Positions 44,547 through 53,575 of a stretch of 64,000 bases of DNA are shown piece after piece (within the stretch, counting starts at the first letter, position 1; each line of letters begins with the position of its first letter). Below the pieces are notes generated by a model. The model worked only from the letters and a program-made list of their open reading frames with translations. It searched no databases and was not told the DNA's origin. Location: the IMG/VR virus record IMGVR_UViG_3300033146_001239, positions 1 through 64,000 of that record, one strand, 5' to 3'. Source of the DNA: a virus. Both the position numbers and the translations under genes were made by a program.

Positions 44547-45446
44547 TTAAAATGGTAAATCATCGTCCTCATCCGCTGGTGGGGTGGTAGATTCTGGTGC
44601 TGGTGTATTTGTTACAGCCGCAGTTTGTTCTTTAATTTCCTCACCAGTTGATGGTGATGCTTCATCAGCACCCATAGTTATTGGTTCAGCATTAGTTTCT
44701 AACTCAACTTTATCAGCCCATTGCCCTTTTTCTTTATCCCAAACAGGTTCACCACCTTTAACGATAATTTTTAAGAATTCGTAAGGTTTAATAGCGTAAA
44801 CATCTCTCCAAGTTCTTTTATCATCTAACCAACCTTTTGCCACTTCTGCTTCAGCGTGTAATGGTTTAGAGTCATCAAAAAGAATTGAATTAACTTGAGG
44901 TCTACCGTTTTGGTCTCTTGTAATATTTATGATTAAATCTCTACCAGTTGTAGCGTCAGTGATATTACCTTTAGCTCTAATTATAGCGATTATTTTATCT
45001 AAAATACCAGTACCACGATAATCATGATTGAATCTCCAGAATTTAGGACCATGAGCCTCATTTTCTCTGTCAATTAATTTAGTAACGTAAGTACGTCTAG
45101 ATGTGTAATCTTTTGCTAAGGTTTTATTAGAGTCTTTACCAGTTGCTAATAATGCTTCTCTAGCCTCACAGAACGGACATGGTTTGTCATCGTTATGATT
45201 TAAACATGCGAATTTTTTCCATTTACCATCGATTTGTTTGCTATGAACATACATTTCTTTAAACGGTGTTTCACCATTCTCTGTAGGTAAAATTCTAACA
45301 TATTTAGTTGCTGAGTTTACACCATCTGGTAAGAAAGTGTTGAAGTAATTATCTAGACTGAATTCAGTCTTATTTGTTGTTTTTTTCTTTGTATTATTAT
45401 CGTATTGTGCCATCATCGCTTGTACGATATCGTTTGTTTCTGCCAT
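44547..45446 (-). CDS. Single-stranded DNA-binding protein, gp32-like
   Basis: 299 residues (T4 gp32 has 301). A zinc-binding cluster is visible at FACLNHNDDKPCPFCEA (Cys, His, Cys, Cys). The core has aromatic strands (RRTYVTKLIDRENE, GPKFWRFNHDYRG), then an acidic/Pro/Thr tail that ends DEDDDLPF. That tip resembles bacterial SSB tips (DDDIPF) more than the end of T4 gp32. It coats ssDNA at the fork. The mRNA leader holds eight AGAAATA elements, likely for self-control. Confidence 0.92.
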   Translation of the reverse strand: MAETNDIVQAMMAQYDNNTKKKTTNKTEFSLDNYFNTFLPDGVNSATKYVRILPTENGETPFKEMYVHSKQIDGKWKKFACLNHNDDKPCPFCEAREALLATGKDSNKTLAKDYTSRRTYVTKLIDRENEAHGPKFWRFNHDYRGTGILDKIIAIIRAKGNITDATTGRDLIINITRDQNGRPQVNSILFDDSKPLHAEAEVAKGWLDDKRTWRDVYAIKPYEFLKIIVKGGEPVWDKEKGQWADKVELETNAEPITMGADEASPSTGEEIKEQTAAVTNTPAPESTTPPADEDDDLPF

Positions 45447-45447
45447 A

Positions 45448-45586
45448 GTATTTCTATTTTGCGTATTTCTATTAATTTATTTCTATATCTCCCGTATTTC
45501 TATTTGCGTATTTCTATTAAGTATTTCTGTTTCGTATTTCTATTTTTCTCCTTTCTTTAAATGTTAATATTATCGTTATTTCTATA
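45448..45586 (-). promoter_or_regulatory. Eight AGAAATA elements in the gp32 leader
   Basis: In mRNA sense the motif is AATAGAAATACG. Copies start (plus coordinates) at 45448, 45463, 45477, 45494, 45508, 45521, 45534 and 45576, so seven are spaced 13-17 nt and lie right before the ATG. T4 gp32 binds repeats and a pseudoknot in its own leader to stop translation. These A-rich unstructured repeats could do the same. The stretch 45447-45751 holds this array, the promoter element below and a terminator; no gene was seen. Confidence 0.7.
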
Positions 45587-45598
45587 TTATATAAATAT
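45586..45598 (-). promoter_or_regulatory. ATATTTATATAAT element before gp32
   Basis: Minus-strand ATATTTATATAAT, 152 nt before the gp32 ATG, which gives a long leader that includes the repeat array. Confidence 0.4.
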
Positions 45599-45700
45599 CA
45601 AAAAAACCAGAAAAGTCAAGCTTTAACGACATTAATTTCAACAAAAATATGATACTTTTTTAACTTTCGCCACTATTATTTTAAAAAATTTTAATAAAAA

Positions 45701-45728
45701 AAAACCAGACCTATAATAGTCTGGTTTT
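45701..45728 (-). terminator. Terminator after the acidic leader protein gene
   Basis: aaaaccagac pairs with gtctggtttt over an 8-nt loop; on the minus strand a T-run follows. It separates the tail/acidic protein transcript from gp32. Confidence 0.78.
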
Positions 45729-45751
45729 AAAGTATTTAATTTTCCTTAAAT

Positions 45752-46480
45752 TTAGTATGTTATATCCTCTTCTTCAAAATCATTAAATGAATCTTGGATA
45801 GTATTTGAATTATAATCACCTTCAACATCTTGTTGAGTTAAAACTAATTCTTTTTCATCATCGTCAGTATCCATTACATCATATTTACCTTTTTTTTCTG
45901 ACCAATAATCAGTTAATTTAAGACTATATGGGTATGAATCCAATGAACGCATTTCTAATTTTTCCTCTTCACTAGGCATACGCTTATCAATTTCTATTTC
46001 CATATCTTCAATTTTCTTAGATATACTATCCATTTTTTGTAAACTACCTTGTAATTCACTAAATTTACTCATTAATATATCCATTTTTTGATTAGCAGAA
46101 TTAGCAATATTTTTAGTTTCTTCATTATCTTTAACTAAATCAGTAATATCAATTTCAACTTCATCTTCAGCTGGTTCTTCTGGAAGTGGTTCATCTAATG
46201 GTTCATCATCAAATTCACCAAAATCATCACCACTATCTAAATCAATCGGTTTGTCTTCAAAGTCCTCTTTTTCATCTGAACCTTCTTCTGAATCCTCTAA
46301 CCCATCGGTATCCTCTGCATCATCTGGTATTGGTTCGTCACCAGGAACTTCACCTAATACCAACTCCTCATCAGATTCGATATCAGTATCAACAGTATCT
46401 CTAGCGTCGAAGAAATCGTATTCATAAAGTAATTTATGCTTCTTTAATTCTTCTTTTAATAATTTTTCGTTTATACCCAT
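45752..46480 (-). CDS. Highly acidic protein with capsid-targeting-like leader
   Basis: 242 residues. It starts MGINEKLLKEELKKHKLLYE (L-K-E|E). Residues about 25-115 are almost all Asp/Glu/Pro/Gly, then a coiled coil (DILMSKFSELQGSLQKMDSI, KKIEDMEIEIDKR), and a conserved-looking end (MRSLDSYPYSLKLTDYW). Acidic plus coiled coil plus leader fits a capsid core or internal protein. It could also be a tail-linked protein; no family name is known to me. Confidence 0.7.
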   Translation of the reverse strand: MGINEKLLKEELKKHKLLYEYDFFDARDTVDTDIESDEELVLGEVPGDEPIPDDAEDTDGLEDSEEGSDEKEDFEDKPIDLDSGDDFGEFDDEPLDEPLPEEPAEDEVEIDITDLVKDNEETKNIANSANQKMDILMSKFSELQGSLQKMDSISKKIEDMEIEIDKRMPSEEEKLEMRSLDSYPYSLKLTDYWSEKKGKYDVMDTDDDEKELVLTQQDVEGDYNSNTIQDSFNDFEEEDITY

Positions 46481-46493
46481 CGTAAATATATTT

Positions 46494-46667
46494 TTATACT
46501 AATAATTCTCTACCATCATCAGTAATCATTCTCTTATTAACTCTTTCGATTAACCCATCCTTTTTTGTTGGGATTATGCAAGTCTCATCTTTGCATACTT
46601 CACCTTCTTCTATATTATCATTTAAGAATTCATCTAGGTTATCGTTTAATTTTTTATCTTCATCCAT
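46494..46667 (-). CDS. 57-residue acidic protein
   Basis: The open frame codes MDEDKKLNDNLDEFLNDNIE... ending RMITDDGRELLV, with CKDETCIIPTKKDGL in the middle (a C-x4-C pair). Clean start and stop, coding-like composition and tight packing between two real genes support it. An ATATTTATAGATATA element lies 42 nt upstream. Function unknown. Confidence 0.65.
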   Translation of the reverse strand: MDEDKKLNDNLDEFLNDNIEEGEVCKDETCIIPTKKDGLIERVNKRMITDDGRELLV

Positions 46668-46694
46668 AATCTTTAGTTTAAGAATTGTTATCTA

Positions 46695-46709
46695 TATATC
46701 TATAAATAT
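46695..46709 (-). promoter_or_regulatory. ATATTTATAGATATA element
   Basis: Variant of the late-type element, 42 nt before the 57-residue gene and just after the stop of the gene at 46716. Confidence 0.35.
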
Positions 46710-46715
46710 AACGAA

Positions 46716-47111
46716 TTAGGTAAAAATTCGTTCAATATTATAAATGGTTAACACATTTTTACTGTTTAAAATTAACTTTCCTTGATATAAATCCCAATCT
46801 ATTTTATATTTTTTAACATCAATATTGTGGATATCCTCACCAACTTCATTCTGAATTAATTTATTTAAGGCATTAATTGTATAAATAGCCATACCTCTCT
46901 TATGTATTGGAATTGCATTTGGAAACAATAATTTTAAATTAACTTTCTTCTTCACTTTAAATTTAAAGGTAACAATTAATTTACTTTCATCATCTAAATT
47001 TTTAAAGATGAAGACTTTATCTTTGTTTATATTAAATTTGGTTTCTAAGTAATTTAAGAACCAATCTAACCTCTCTGGGAATATAAAAGATGCTACTAAT
47101 ATTTTATTCAT
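46716..47111 (-). CDS. Hypothetical protein
   Basis: 131 residues, basic, alpha/beta: MNKILVASFIFPERLDWFLN, VFIFKNLDDESKLIVTFKFK, LLFPNAIPIHKRGMAIYTINALNKLI. The last phrase looks conserved and compact, but no family is recognised. It overlaps the 200-residue gene by 8 nt. The two share a host-type promoter and so may act early, apart from the tail genes around them. Confidence 0.7.
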   Translation of the reverse strand: MNKILVASFIFPERLDWFLNYLETKFNINKDKVFIFKNLDDESKLIVTFKFKVKKKVNLKLLFPNAIPIHKRGMAIYTINALNKLIQNEVGEDIHNIDVKKYKIDWDLYQGKLILNSKNVLTIYNIERIFT

Positions 47112-47706
47112 TATCTATAGAGTATAAAAATGGTAAATATCTTATGTTATCATCTAGCGCAGCGATATCATTACCATACTCTATAAGTATCTCATCAATG
47201 TCTAAAAAACCACCAACTAATTTTTTAAATTTATTAATTATACTATCTCTTGAGATACCAGCGAATTCGCAAATATCAAGGTCAAAACTAAAAATTATTT
47301 TATCACCATAAATATAAATTACACGGTCATCTTTTATTATACCTTTAGGGTTTTTTAATTCGCTTAATTTTTTAGATATTTTGTCTAACTTTTTTTTAGA
47401 ATAATGTATTGGGTCTATATAGATAAAATTTATATCATTAACAAATTGTAAAAAACAAATATTTACAAATTCAACAACTATTTGATTAAATTTATCTTTC
47501 TTTTCATTTTTATCAAAAGTCCAATATAATTTATCTGTAATATTATGTTTTAAAATATTAAAAGTCGGAAATAAATTTTTAACATCTTTAAAACCAATAA
47601 CCAATGTTGGTAATCCTTGAATTATATCATCATAGGACTCTACCATATTAAACCGAGGGTTAATATTAAAAAAATTCTTTGTAACAATATTTCCAATTAT
47701 TTTCAT
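47104..47706 (-). CDS. Hypothetical protein
   Basis: 200 residues: MKIIGNIVTKNFFNINPRFN, LPTLVIGFKDVKNLFPTFN, then KDDRVIYIYGDKIIFSFDLDICEFAGISRD. The strand-rich middle and Lys-rich helices suggest a globular enzyme-like or binding fold. Its promoter overlaps the end of the hub gene. No family is recognised. Confidence 0.7.
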   Translation of the reverse strand: MKIIGNIVTKNFFNINPRFNMVESYDDIIQGLPTLVIGFKDVKNLFPTFNILKHNITDKLYWTFDKNEKKDKFNQIVVEFVNICFLQFVNDINFIYIDPIHYSKKKLDKISKKLSELKNPKGIIKDDRVIYIYGDKIIFSFDLDICEFAGISRDSIINKFKKLVGGFLDIDEILIEYGNDIAALDDNIRYLPFLYSIDNE

Positions 47707-47710
47707 ATTA

Positions 47711-47741
47711 CAAAGATATAATTTTCTTTTAAGAAAATCAA
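47711..47741 (-). promoter_or_regulatory. Bacteroidetes-type promoter, TTG-N20-TATCTTTG
   Basis: TTG (47739-47741) and TATCTTTG (47711-47718), exactly the spacing and -7 box of the primase promoter. The box starts 12 nt before the ATG at 47706, so the mRNA would be leaderless or nearly so. Confidence 0.55.
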
Positions 47742-50700
47742 TTAATCTTGTGGTGCTAACCCTTTTTTAAATTTACATTTACCTAAAACACCAGATTCTA
47801 ATAATAATAATGGGTCTTTATCAAAATATCTATTATTGGTCCAAGTACCACCATTTTTATTTTCAAAGATACTAAAATGTAAATGTAATCCAGTACTATG
47901 ACCAGCGGTATCTACACCATTAATTATTTTTTTATTTTGAATACCACCAATCGCCGCAATAATTTGGCCTTGTTTAACTGTTTTATTAATTGCAGACGAA
48001 AAATCAACACCAGAAATTATTTCTTTTCCACCACTTGTTGTGCCACTTGGGATTGCTAGAATAGAATCGTCAACATCGTATAAATGACCATATAATGAAA
48101 AATATTTATGACCAGTTTCTTTAATTTCATGACTAATCACCATATATAAACCATAACCACCTGGATTCATTTTCAATGTAACTATTTTCCCACCAGCAAC
48201 TGCTTTTACATCCGAACCTAATTTAATTTTATTCGTTTTTCCAAAATCAACACCATTATGGTGACCAGTTTTTCCATTTAATGTTCTAATACCATAAAGT
48301 GCTGTGACACGTAATTCATCTAATGGGTCTGTAAATGTAAAACCAGTTAAATTTTTAACATCTTCTGTATGTATTTTTTTACCAGCGACTTCTCTTTCAG
48401 TATATGGTCCAACATTTGCTTTTGTAAAATCACCAGAATTTGGAATTGCCCCTAACATATTCATATATAATGAAACCTCATCTATTAGCTTAGTTTTAGT
48501 TGATTTAATCCTAACACCTTTAAATCTAGTAGACATATGATTAGGTTTTATCGAATGACTAACTTTAATTATTAAATAAGCACCCTTAAACATCGGAATA
48601 TTATTTAATTGGAAATACATCATAGGTTGAATCATTGCATCACCTAACATTTCAACTTCACATGAATATGAACGAGTATTATATATATTAAATAAATTTT
48701 GACCTATTGTTGACCTATTTATTTCAGAACCACGCATAGATATATCATCAAGTATTTTTAATGATTCTTGTGTTTCTGAAAATTCCTCTTGGTCTAAACT
48801 AACATCTTTAAAATAATTTTGATTTTCTTGACCATAATTTACAGCAAAAATTGGTGCACTACCAAATTTATTATCTGGGTCATCCATGTTAACCCCATCA
48901 CTTGGATATTTACCATCCTCACCCATATCTAAATGAATTGATTTCTGACCAGAATAAACACAAACAAATGATGGACCATTTTCATGACTAATTTCTAATG
49001 AATCATCTAAATAAGAAAATGGTCTAAACGCGTCTTTTAATCCACCAATAGTTTTATAATTAATATAATTAGGTAATGGTATAAAATTAAAATAATTATC
49101 ACTTAATAACCTACTAACAACGTCATAAAAACTTTGATTCAAATCACCCATAATATTTTTCTTTAATGTATTTGGGTTTATCAAAAATTTATCACCAATA
49201 TCTTCAAAATCTCTATCTAAAAATTTAAATGTATCAATTAAATTACCGCCACGTAAGCACGAATTATTTCTATCATCGTTTCCAACACCCGCAACCCATT
49301 TTTCAAATATAGATTTAATTGAACGATATAACGTTAATTTTACCATATCATTATCAATCGAATTAAACATTTGTTCTTTAATTTCTTCATCTCTATTAAC
49401 ACCATCTTTATTACTCTTTTCGACTAATCTATGATATTCCAATGATAAAGTTGTTAAATAATTTTTAAAATCTGTTTTTTTAATATTTAATTTTATATTA
49501 TCAGTGGTATGATTAACAAATTTATTTCTTTTTTTATTACCATCATCGCTATATACATTCCAAATACGCCACGACCCATTAATCATTTTTAAATCAACAT
49601 TAGTAAACAATGTATATAATTCTTTTTGTATCTGAGTGTTATTTTTCAATTCAGTTATAAAATTTTTACTATTTCCATATTCTTCAATACCCCAAATTCT
49701 ACGGTAATTATCTCTATTAAAATGATTATAATAATCATTTGGTGTTATAACACCATTTTTAATGTCATCCCAACTATCATATAAGCTAATTAAATCTGAA
49801 TAACTATCAACTATTTCTAATTTAGATTTAATATTTAACCAAGAAGTGTTCCCCCATTTAGTAAACTCAGTTATAAATAAATCCTTAACTTGTTTTGGTA
49901 AATCACAAATAACCCTCTCAATTTTTAACCCCACAATATCAGAATCATGACAAAATTGCATTGAGCAAGATAATTCCGTTAAACCAAGGTCAACTTCTAA
50001 ACCTTGTATAAACCCATTACCATAACTAAAATATTGTGTCAAATATTCATATTTTTCTGGTTTATTATTTGAATCCATAAATGGAATATAATAATGTGAA
50101 CCATTATTATATTTAATTGGGTCAACATTTTTACTTAAACGCCATAACAACCCACCAATAAATAATATCCAAGTATACGGTAATTTTAGATAACTAGAAC
50201 GCTCACTAAGTAAACCTTGAATAACTTGATTACTTAAAACACCTGGTGATTTATTTGTTTGATTTATTATATTATTTTTAATGTTAAATGTATTATCATC
50301 AGATTCATATTGTTGGATTAATGGTAATGTATGTAAAAATAAAAAGGCTTTCGATATATTATCTTGTGCATAATAAAATTCACTACCAAATAAATCAAAT
50401 TCATGTGTATGGTTTTCACCATCACTATCTTGAATATTAAAAATAAAACCTGGAATATAAAATCCATCTTGATTTAATATAGGGGTTACTTCCAACGAAT
50501 CCCTCATTACCCATCGCATATCTGGTAATAATGGTATTAATTTAGGGTCAAATGAAGAATAACCTACAGTTGAACATTTTTCAAATTTATCAATTGTTAA
50601 CCCACTTAATGATTTTTCTATATCATACCCAAAACCAATAGAAACGTCATAGATATTTCGTAAACCATTTGGGTAATTTACACCATTTATTCTAGGTGTT

Positions 50701-53261
50701 TTTTTGTTTAGATAAGTACTTGAATGAATTGTTTGGACACCAGAAGTTAATTGACTATCTATTTTATCTGAATTTCTATAAAAATACGATGGTACTGGTA
50801 CAACAGTATTAGCTGTGTTATTATCATTTAATTCGTAAAATACTTGACAACCAAAATTAGGGTCAAATAGTGACCAACCTGGTGTATTTCTCTCACCTTC
50901 TTTAGTATCAACAGTATTTTTATTTAAATCTTTCCCACCAACTAAAACATCATTTAATTTATAATCATCAATGATAGTCACACCATAATTAGGTAACATT
51001 CTAGGTTCAATAGTATTAATAAATTTAATATATGTATCTGGTCTATTATTATTATTTTTAATAAAATTACACTGTGAATCGGTTTTTAACCATCTTTCTT
51101 TAACTGGTTCCCCATAACTACCCATAGATATTGCATCATCAGTTTTAACTATTTTAGTAGTATTTAAATTATTAGTTAATGGTATATACCCATCAGCATC
51201 ATAATTATATTCATAATAATTACCATTACTTTTAAAATACGGTCTATCTTTAATATTTAATTGATTATTACCATTACCATCAACCAATTCTTTAATAATT
51301 TTTTCGGGTTTTAAATACCCACTAGTATCAATAACCGTATAAATCGATGTGTTTTTTTTATTTCGTAACCCATCAAATAAATTATTAGCTTCCAATTTAG
51401 CCATAGCATTTATCTCATTTTCATTAAGATATTTAGCAGTATGGTTAAAAAATATTAGCATTCTATCTAAAACTACTTTAGTAATACCCCAATTATTTGA
51501 ATCAGTGAAAAAATTAGTTTTATATGGATTAGTAGTACCATCAACTAATTCTAATGGGTTTATTAAATACCACCCTATTTCATAACCACTTAAACTAAAA
51601 CGTTCATCGTCTCTTTTAACTACTGAAATTAACCCATCTAATAATTCTTCAATATATTTTACTTCATCAGAATTAGGTAAAACATTACCCAACCACGCTT
51701 CGTATTTGTTTTTATTAACACCATCAACCTCAAAATATTCTGGCCAAGGATAAATTACATCACCTTTAATGTCAGATACACTACCCTTTATTTTTTTAGC
51801 GTTTCCATTACTAGTTTTTAACCAAGTTTTCTCTGCATTAATACTAACATCTTTAATTGTTTCATAAAAAGCATCGACATGTGCTGCTAATATAGTTATT
51901 ACACGTCTAATTGTTGGTACAAAACCTAAAGTTTCTTCCGTAATATCAGACATTTTTTCACTTAACTCTATTCTTAACTTCTTTAAAGATTTTTCTAAAT
52001 TAATTTTTATAGAATCAATTTTATTTAATAAAATTTTATATGGATAAAAAGTAGGGGTTTCTCTTTTAGGTATTAAACTATCAGAATCTTCAATAATACC
52101 TAAATATATATTTTTTGTAACATTATCTAAACCTAGATTACTTTGAACATCCGCACTTGTTTTACTAATAAATTTTAAACCATTTTTAATATCTTTATCA
52201 GTTAATTTATAAGAAGAACTAATATTACCAGAATTATAATCTTTAACTGTTTCATTAATTAATTTCTGATTAACAAAGTCGTCATGATAATTTTTAGCAT
52301 CATTTGATAAATCTTTATCCCGTAAATAAACACCATTCAAATTATATTTTATATTCCCATCATTCATTTTTCCCATTTCTCTATTATGTGAAACAATTGA
52401 ATTTCTAATATCTAATAATTTACTTAATTTATTTTCAGTTGCACTAACTCGTTTAGCTAAATCATCATCACGTTTCATTTTTTCAAAACTAGTATTTAAT
52501 GAATCCATATCATCAAAATATTTACCAATAGTTGGTAATTCAAACCCAATATCATTACCATCACTATCTTTTAACGATAAATATTTTTCTTGTAGTTTTT
52601 TAAATTTTTGACCACCAATATCTGTAAAAACATTACCCCTTATATAACCTAATAACATATCACTAAGAAATGCATATGTATAACCAATAAAAACACATTT
52701 TATATCAAAATTACCAGTTTGAGAATTAAATTTACTAGTAAATTTGGTTAAATGTAAACAATAATTAACCGATTTACCATAATAACCTTGAACCTTTAAT
52801 TTAAATATGGGGTATGGTAAATCAAAAAAAACATTATATTTTGATTTTTTACCAGATGCAAATACACTACTACCCCTAACATCTACCATATTAATAATTA
52901 TCATTGGTGCTAGTGATGAATTAAATTCAATATTAATATCTGTTAAACCTAAACCTTCTAAATTTTCCCCCGATTTATTAAACGTAGTACTAACTTGTGT
53001 AAAATTAGTTGTTAACATATTAGTATTACCATATTCTGAACCATTTGGTATTAATAAATTACCATCGTCAATAATATTAACATTAGTTAAATTATTAGTA
53101 TTATTACTTAAGACACTCCTACCTTTACGTTCAGCTGTTAATTCAACTATAATATTTAATTTTTCTAATGGTATTAAACTACCATTAGTGATTTCATTCA
53201 TATTATTAACATCCAAATAAATTTGTTTGTTAATTGTATTACCACTTGTATTATTTCCCAT
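47742..53261 (-). CDS. Giant baseplate hub protein with C-terminal M23 peptidase
   Basis: 1839 residues. The long N-terminal part is a structural region (VELTAERKGRSVLSNN; DIKCVFIGYTYAFLSDMLLGY; then DAMIQPMMYFQLNNIPMFKG and KPNHMSTRFKGVRI near 1590). Residues about 1650-1820 form an M23 (LytM/lysostaphin-type) zinc endopeptidase: TGHHNGVDFG gives His...Asp, YFSLYGHL, and GLHLHFSIF gives HxH. It would cut peptidoglycan cross-links during DNA entry, replacing the lysozyme of T4 gp5. It is the largest gene in the window and ends the tail block. Confidence 0.85.
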   Translation of the reverse strand: MGNNTSGNTINKQIYLDVNNMNEITNGSLIPLEKLNIIVELTAERKGRSVLSNNTNNLTNVNIIDDGNLLIPNGSEYGNTNMLTTNFTQVSTTFNKSGENLEGLGLTDINIEFNSSLAPMIIINMVDVRGSSVFASGKKSKYNVFFDLPYPIFKLKVQGYYGKSVNYCLHLTKFTSKFNSQTGNFDIKCVFIGYTYAFLSDMLLGYIRGNVFTDIGGQKFKKLQEKYLSLKDSDGNDIGFELPTIGKYFDDMDSLNTSFEKMKRDDDLAKRVSATENKLSKLLDIRNSIVSHNREMGKMNDGNIKYNLNGVYLRDKDLSNDAKNYHDDFVNQKLINETVKDYNSGNISSSYKLTDKDIKNGLKFISKTSADVQSNLGLDNVTKNIYLGIIEDSDSLIPKRETPTFYPYKILLNKIDSIKINLEKSLKKLRIELSEKMSDITEETLGFVPTIRRVITILAAHVDAFYETIKDVSINAEKTWLKTSNGNAKKIKGSVSDIKGDVIYPWPEYFEVDGVNKNKYEAWLGNVLPNSDEVKYIEELLDGLISVVKRDDERFSLSGYEIGWYLINPLELVDGTTNPYKTNFFTDSNNWGITKVVLDRMLIFFNHTAKYLNENEINAMAKLEANNLFDGLRNKKNTSIYTVIDTSGYLKPEKIIKELVDGNGNNQLNIKDRPYFKSNGNYYEYNYDADGYIPLTNNLNTTKIVKTDDAISMGSYGEPVKERWLKTDSQCNFIKNNNNRPDTYIKFINTIEPRMLPNYGVTIIDDYKLNDVLVGGKDLNKNTVDTKEGERNTPGWSLFDPNFGCQVFYELNDNNTANTVVPVPSYFYRNSDKIDSQLTSGVQTIHSSTYLNKKTPRINGVNYPNGLRNIYDVSIGFGYDIEKSLSGLTIDKFEKCSTVGYSSFDPKLIPLLPDMRWVMRDSLEVTPILNQDGFYIPGFIFNIQDSDGENHTHEFDLFGSEFYYAQDNISKAFLFLHTLPLIQQYESDDNTFNIKNNIINQTNKSPGVLSNQVIQGLLSERSSYLKLPYTWILFIGGLLWRLSKNVDPIKYNNGSHYYIPFMDSNNKPEKYEYLTQYFSYGNGFIQGLEVDLGLTELSCSMQFCHDSDIVGLKIERVICDLPKQVKDLFITEFTKWGNTSWLNIKSKLEIVDSYSDLISLYDSWDDIKNGVITPNDYYNHFNRDNYRRIWGIEEYGNSKNFITELKNNTQIQKELYTLFTNVDLKMINGSWRIWNVYSDDGNKKRNKFVNHTTDNIKLNIKKTDFKNYLTTLSLEYHRLVEKSNKDGVNRDEEIKEQMFNSIDNDMVKLTLYRSIKSIFEKWVAGVGNDDRNNSCLRGGNLIDTFKFLDRDFEDIGDKFLINPNTLKKNIMGDLNQSFYDVVSRLLSDNYFNFIPLPNYINYKTIGGLKDAFRPFSYLDDSLEISHENGPSFVCVYSGQKSIHLDMGEDGKYPSDGVNMDDPDNKFGSAPIFAVNYGQENQNYFKDVSLDQEEFSETQESLKILDDISMRGSEINRSTIGQNLFNIYNTRSYSCEVEMLGDAMIQPMMYFQLNNIPMFKGAYLIIKVSHSIKPNHMSTRFKGVRIKSTKTKLIDEVSLYMNMLGAIPNSGDFTKANVGPYTEREVAGKKIHTEDVKNLTGFTFTDPLDELRVTALYGIRTLNGKTGHHNGVDFGKTNKIKLGSDVKAVAGGKIVTLKMNPGGYGLYMVISHEIKETGHKYFSLYGHLYDVDDSILAIPSGTTSGGKEIISGVDFSSAINKTVKQGQIIAAIGGIQNKKIINGVDTAGHSTGLHLHFSIFENKNGGTWTNNRYFDKDPLLLLESGVLGKCKFKKGLAPQD

Positions 53262-53574
53262 ATAATTTAATGTGATTAATTATCTTATCTTGATATCTTT
53301 TTAATGCATTTTTAAATGTAAATGGTATTGATATAATTTCCCCGTCTGGAATATCAAATTCTAACCCACCCCATTGTGAATTTCTAGCCATAATTAAAAA
53401 ACCATGATATGGGTTATTATAATATTTTTCACTTAATTTGTCAAGCCTTGTTACACCTTTTTTATAAACTTCCGTTTTATCGTTTAACATTGGTTCTAAG
53501 GTAATACCAGGCAATGGAGTTATATCACCATTATTTCTATATAATTCATATCTATCAAAATATTGTACATCCAT
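53251..53574 (-). CDS. LysM/gp53-like baseplate protein
   Basis: 107 residues. The segment TRLDKLSEKYYNNPYHGFLIMARN, then FDIPDGEIISIPF, fits the LysM fold; T4 wedge protein gp53 contains such a domain. It starts 1 nt after the OmpA-domain gene stop and overlaps the hub gene by 11 nt. A wedge or hub adaptor is likely. Confidence 0.7.
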   Translation of the reverse strand: MDVQYFDRYELYRNNGDITPLPGITLEPMLNDKTEVYKKGVTRLDKLSEKYYNNPYHGFLIMARNSQWGGLEFDIPDGEIISIPFTFKNALKRYQDKIINHIKLYGK

Positions 53575-53575
53575 A

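Noticed and set aside
45448-45586. gp32 leader array as a CRISPR or iteron origin
   Set aside because: Units are only about 13-17 nt with no spacers, and all lie in the transcribed leader of one gene. An origin cannot be fully excluded but the mRNA role fits better.
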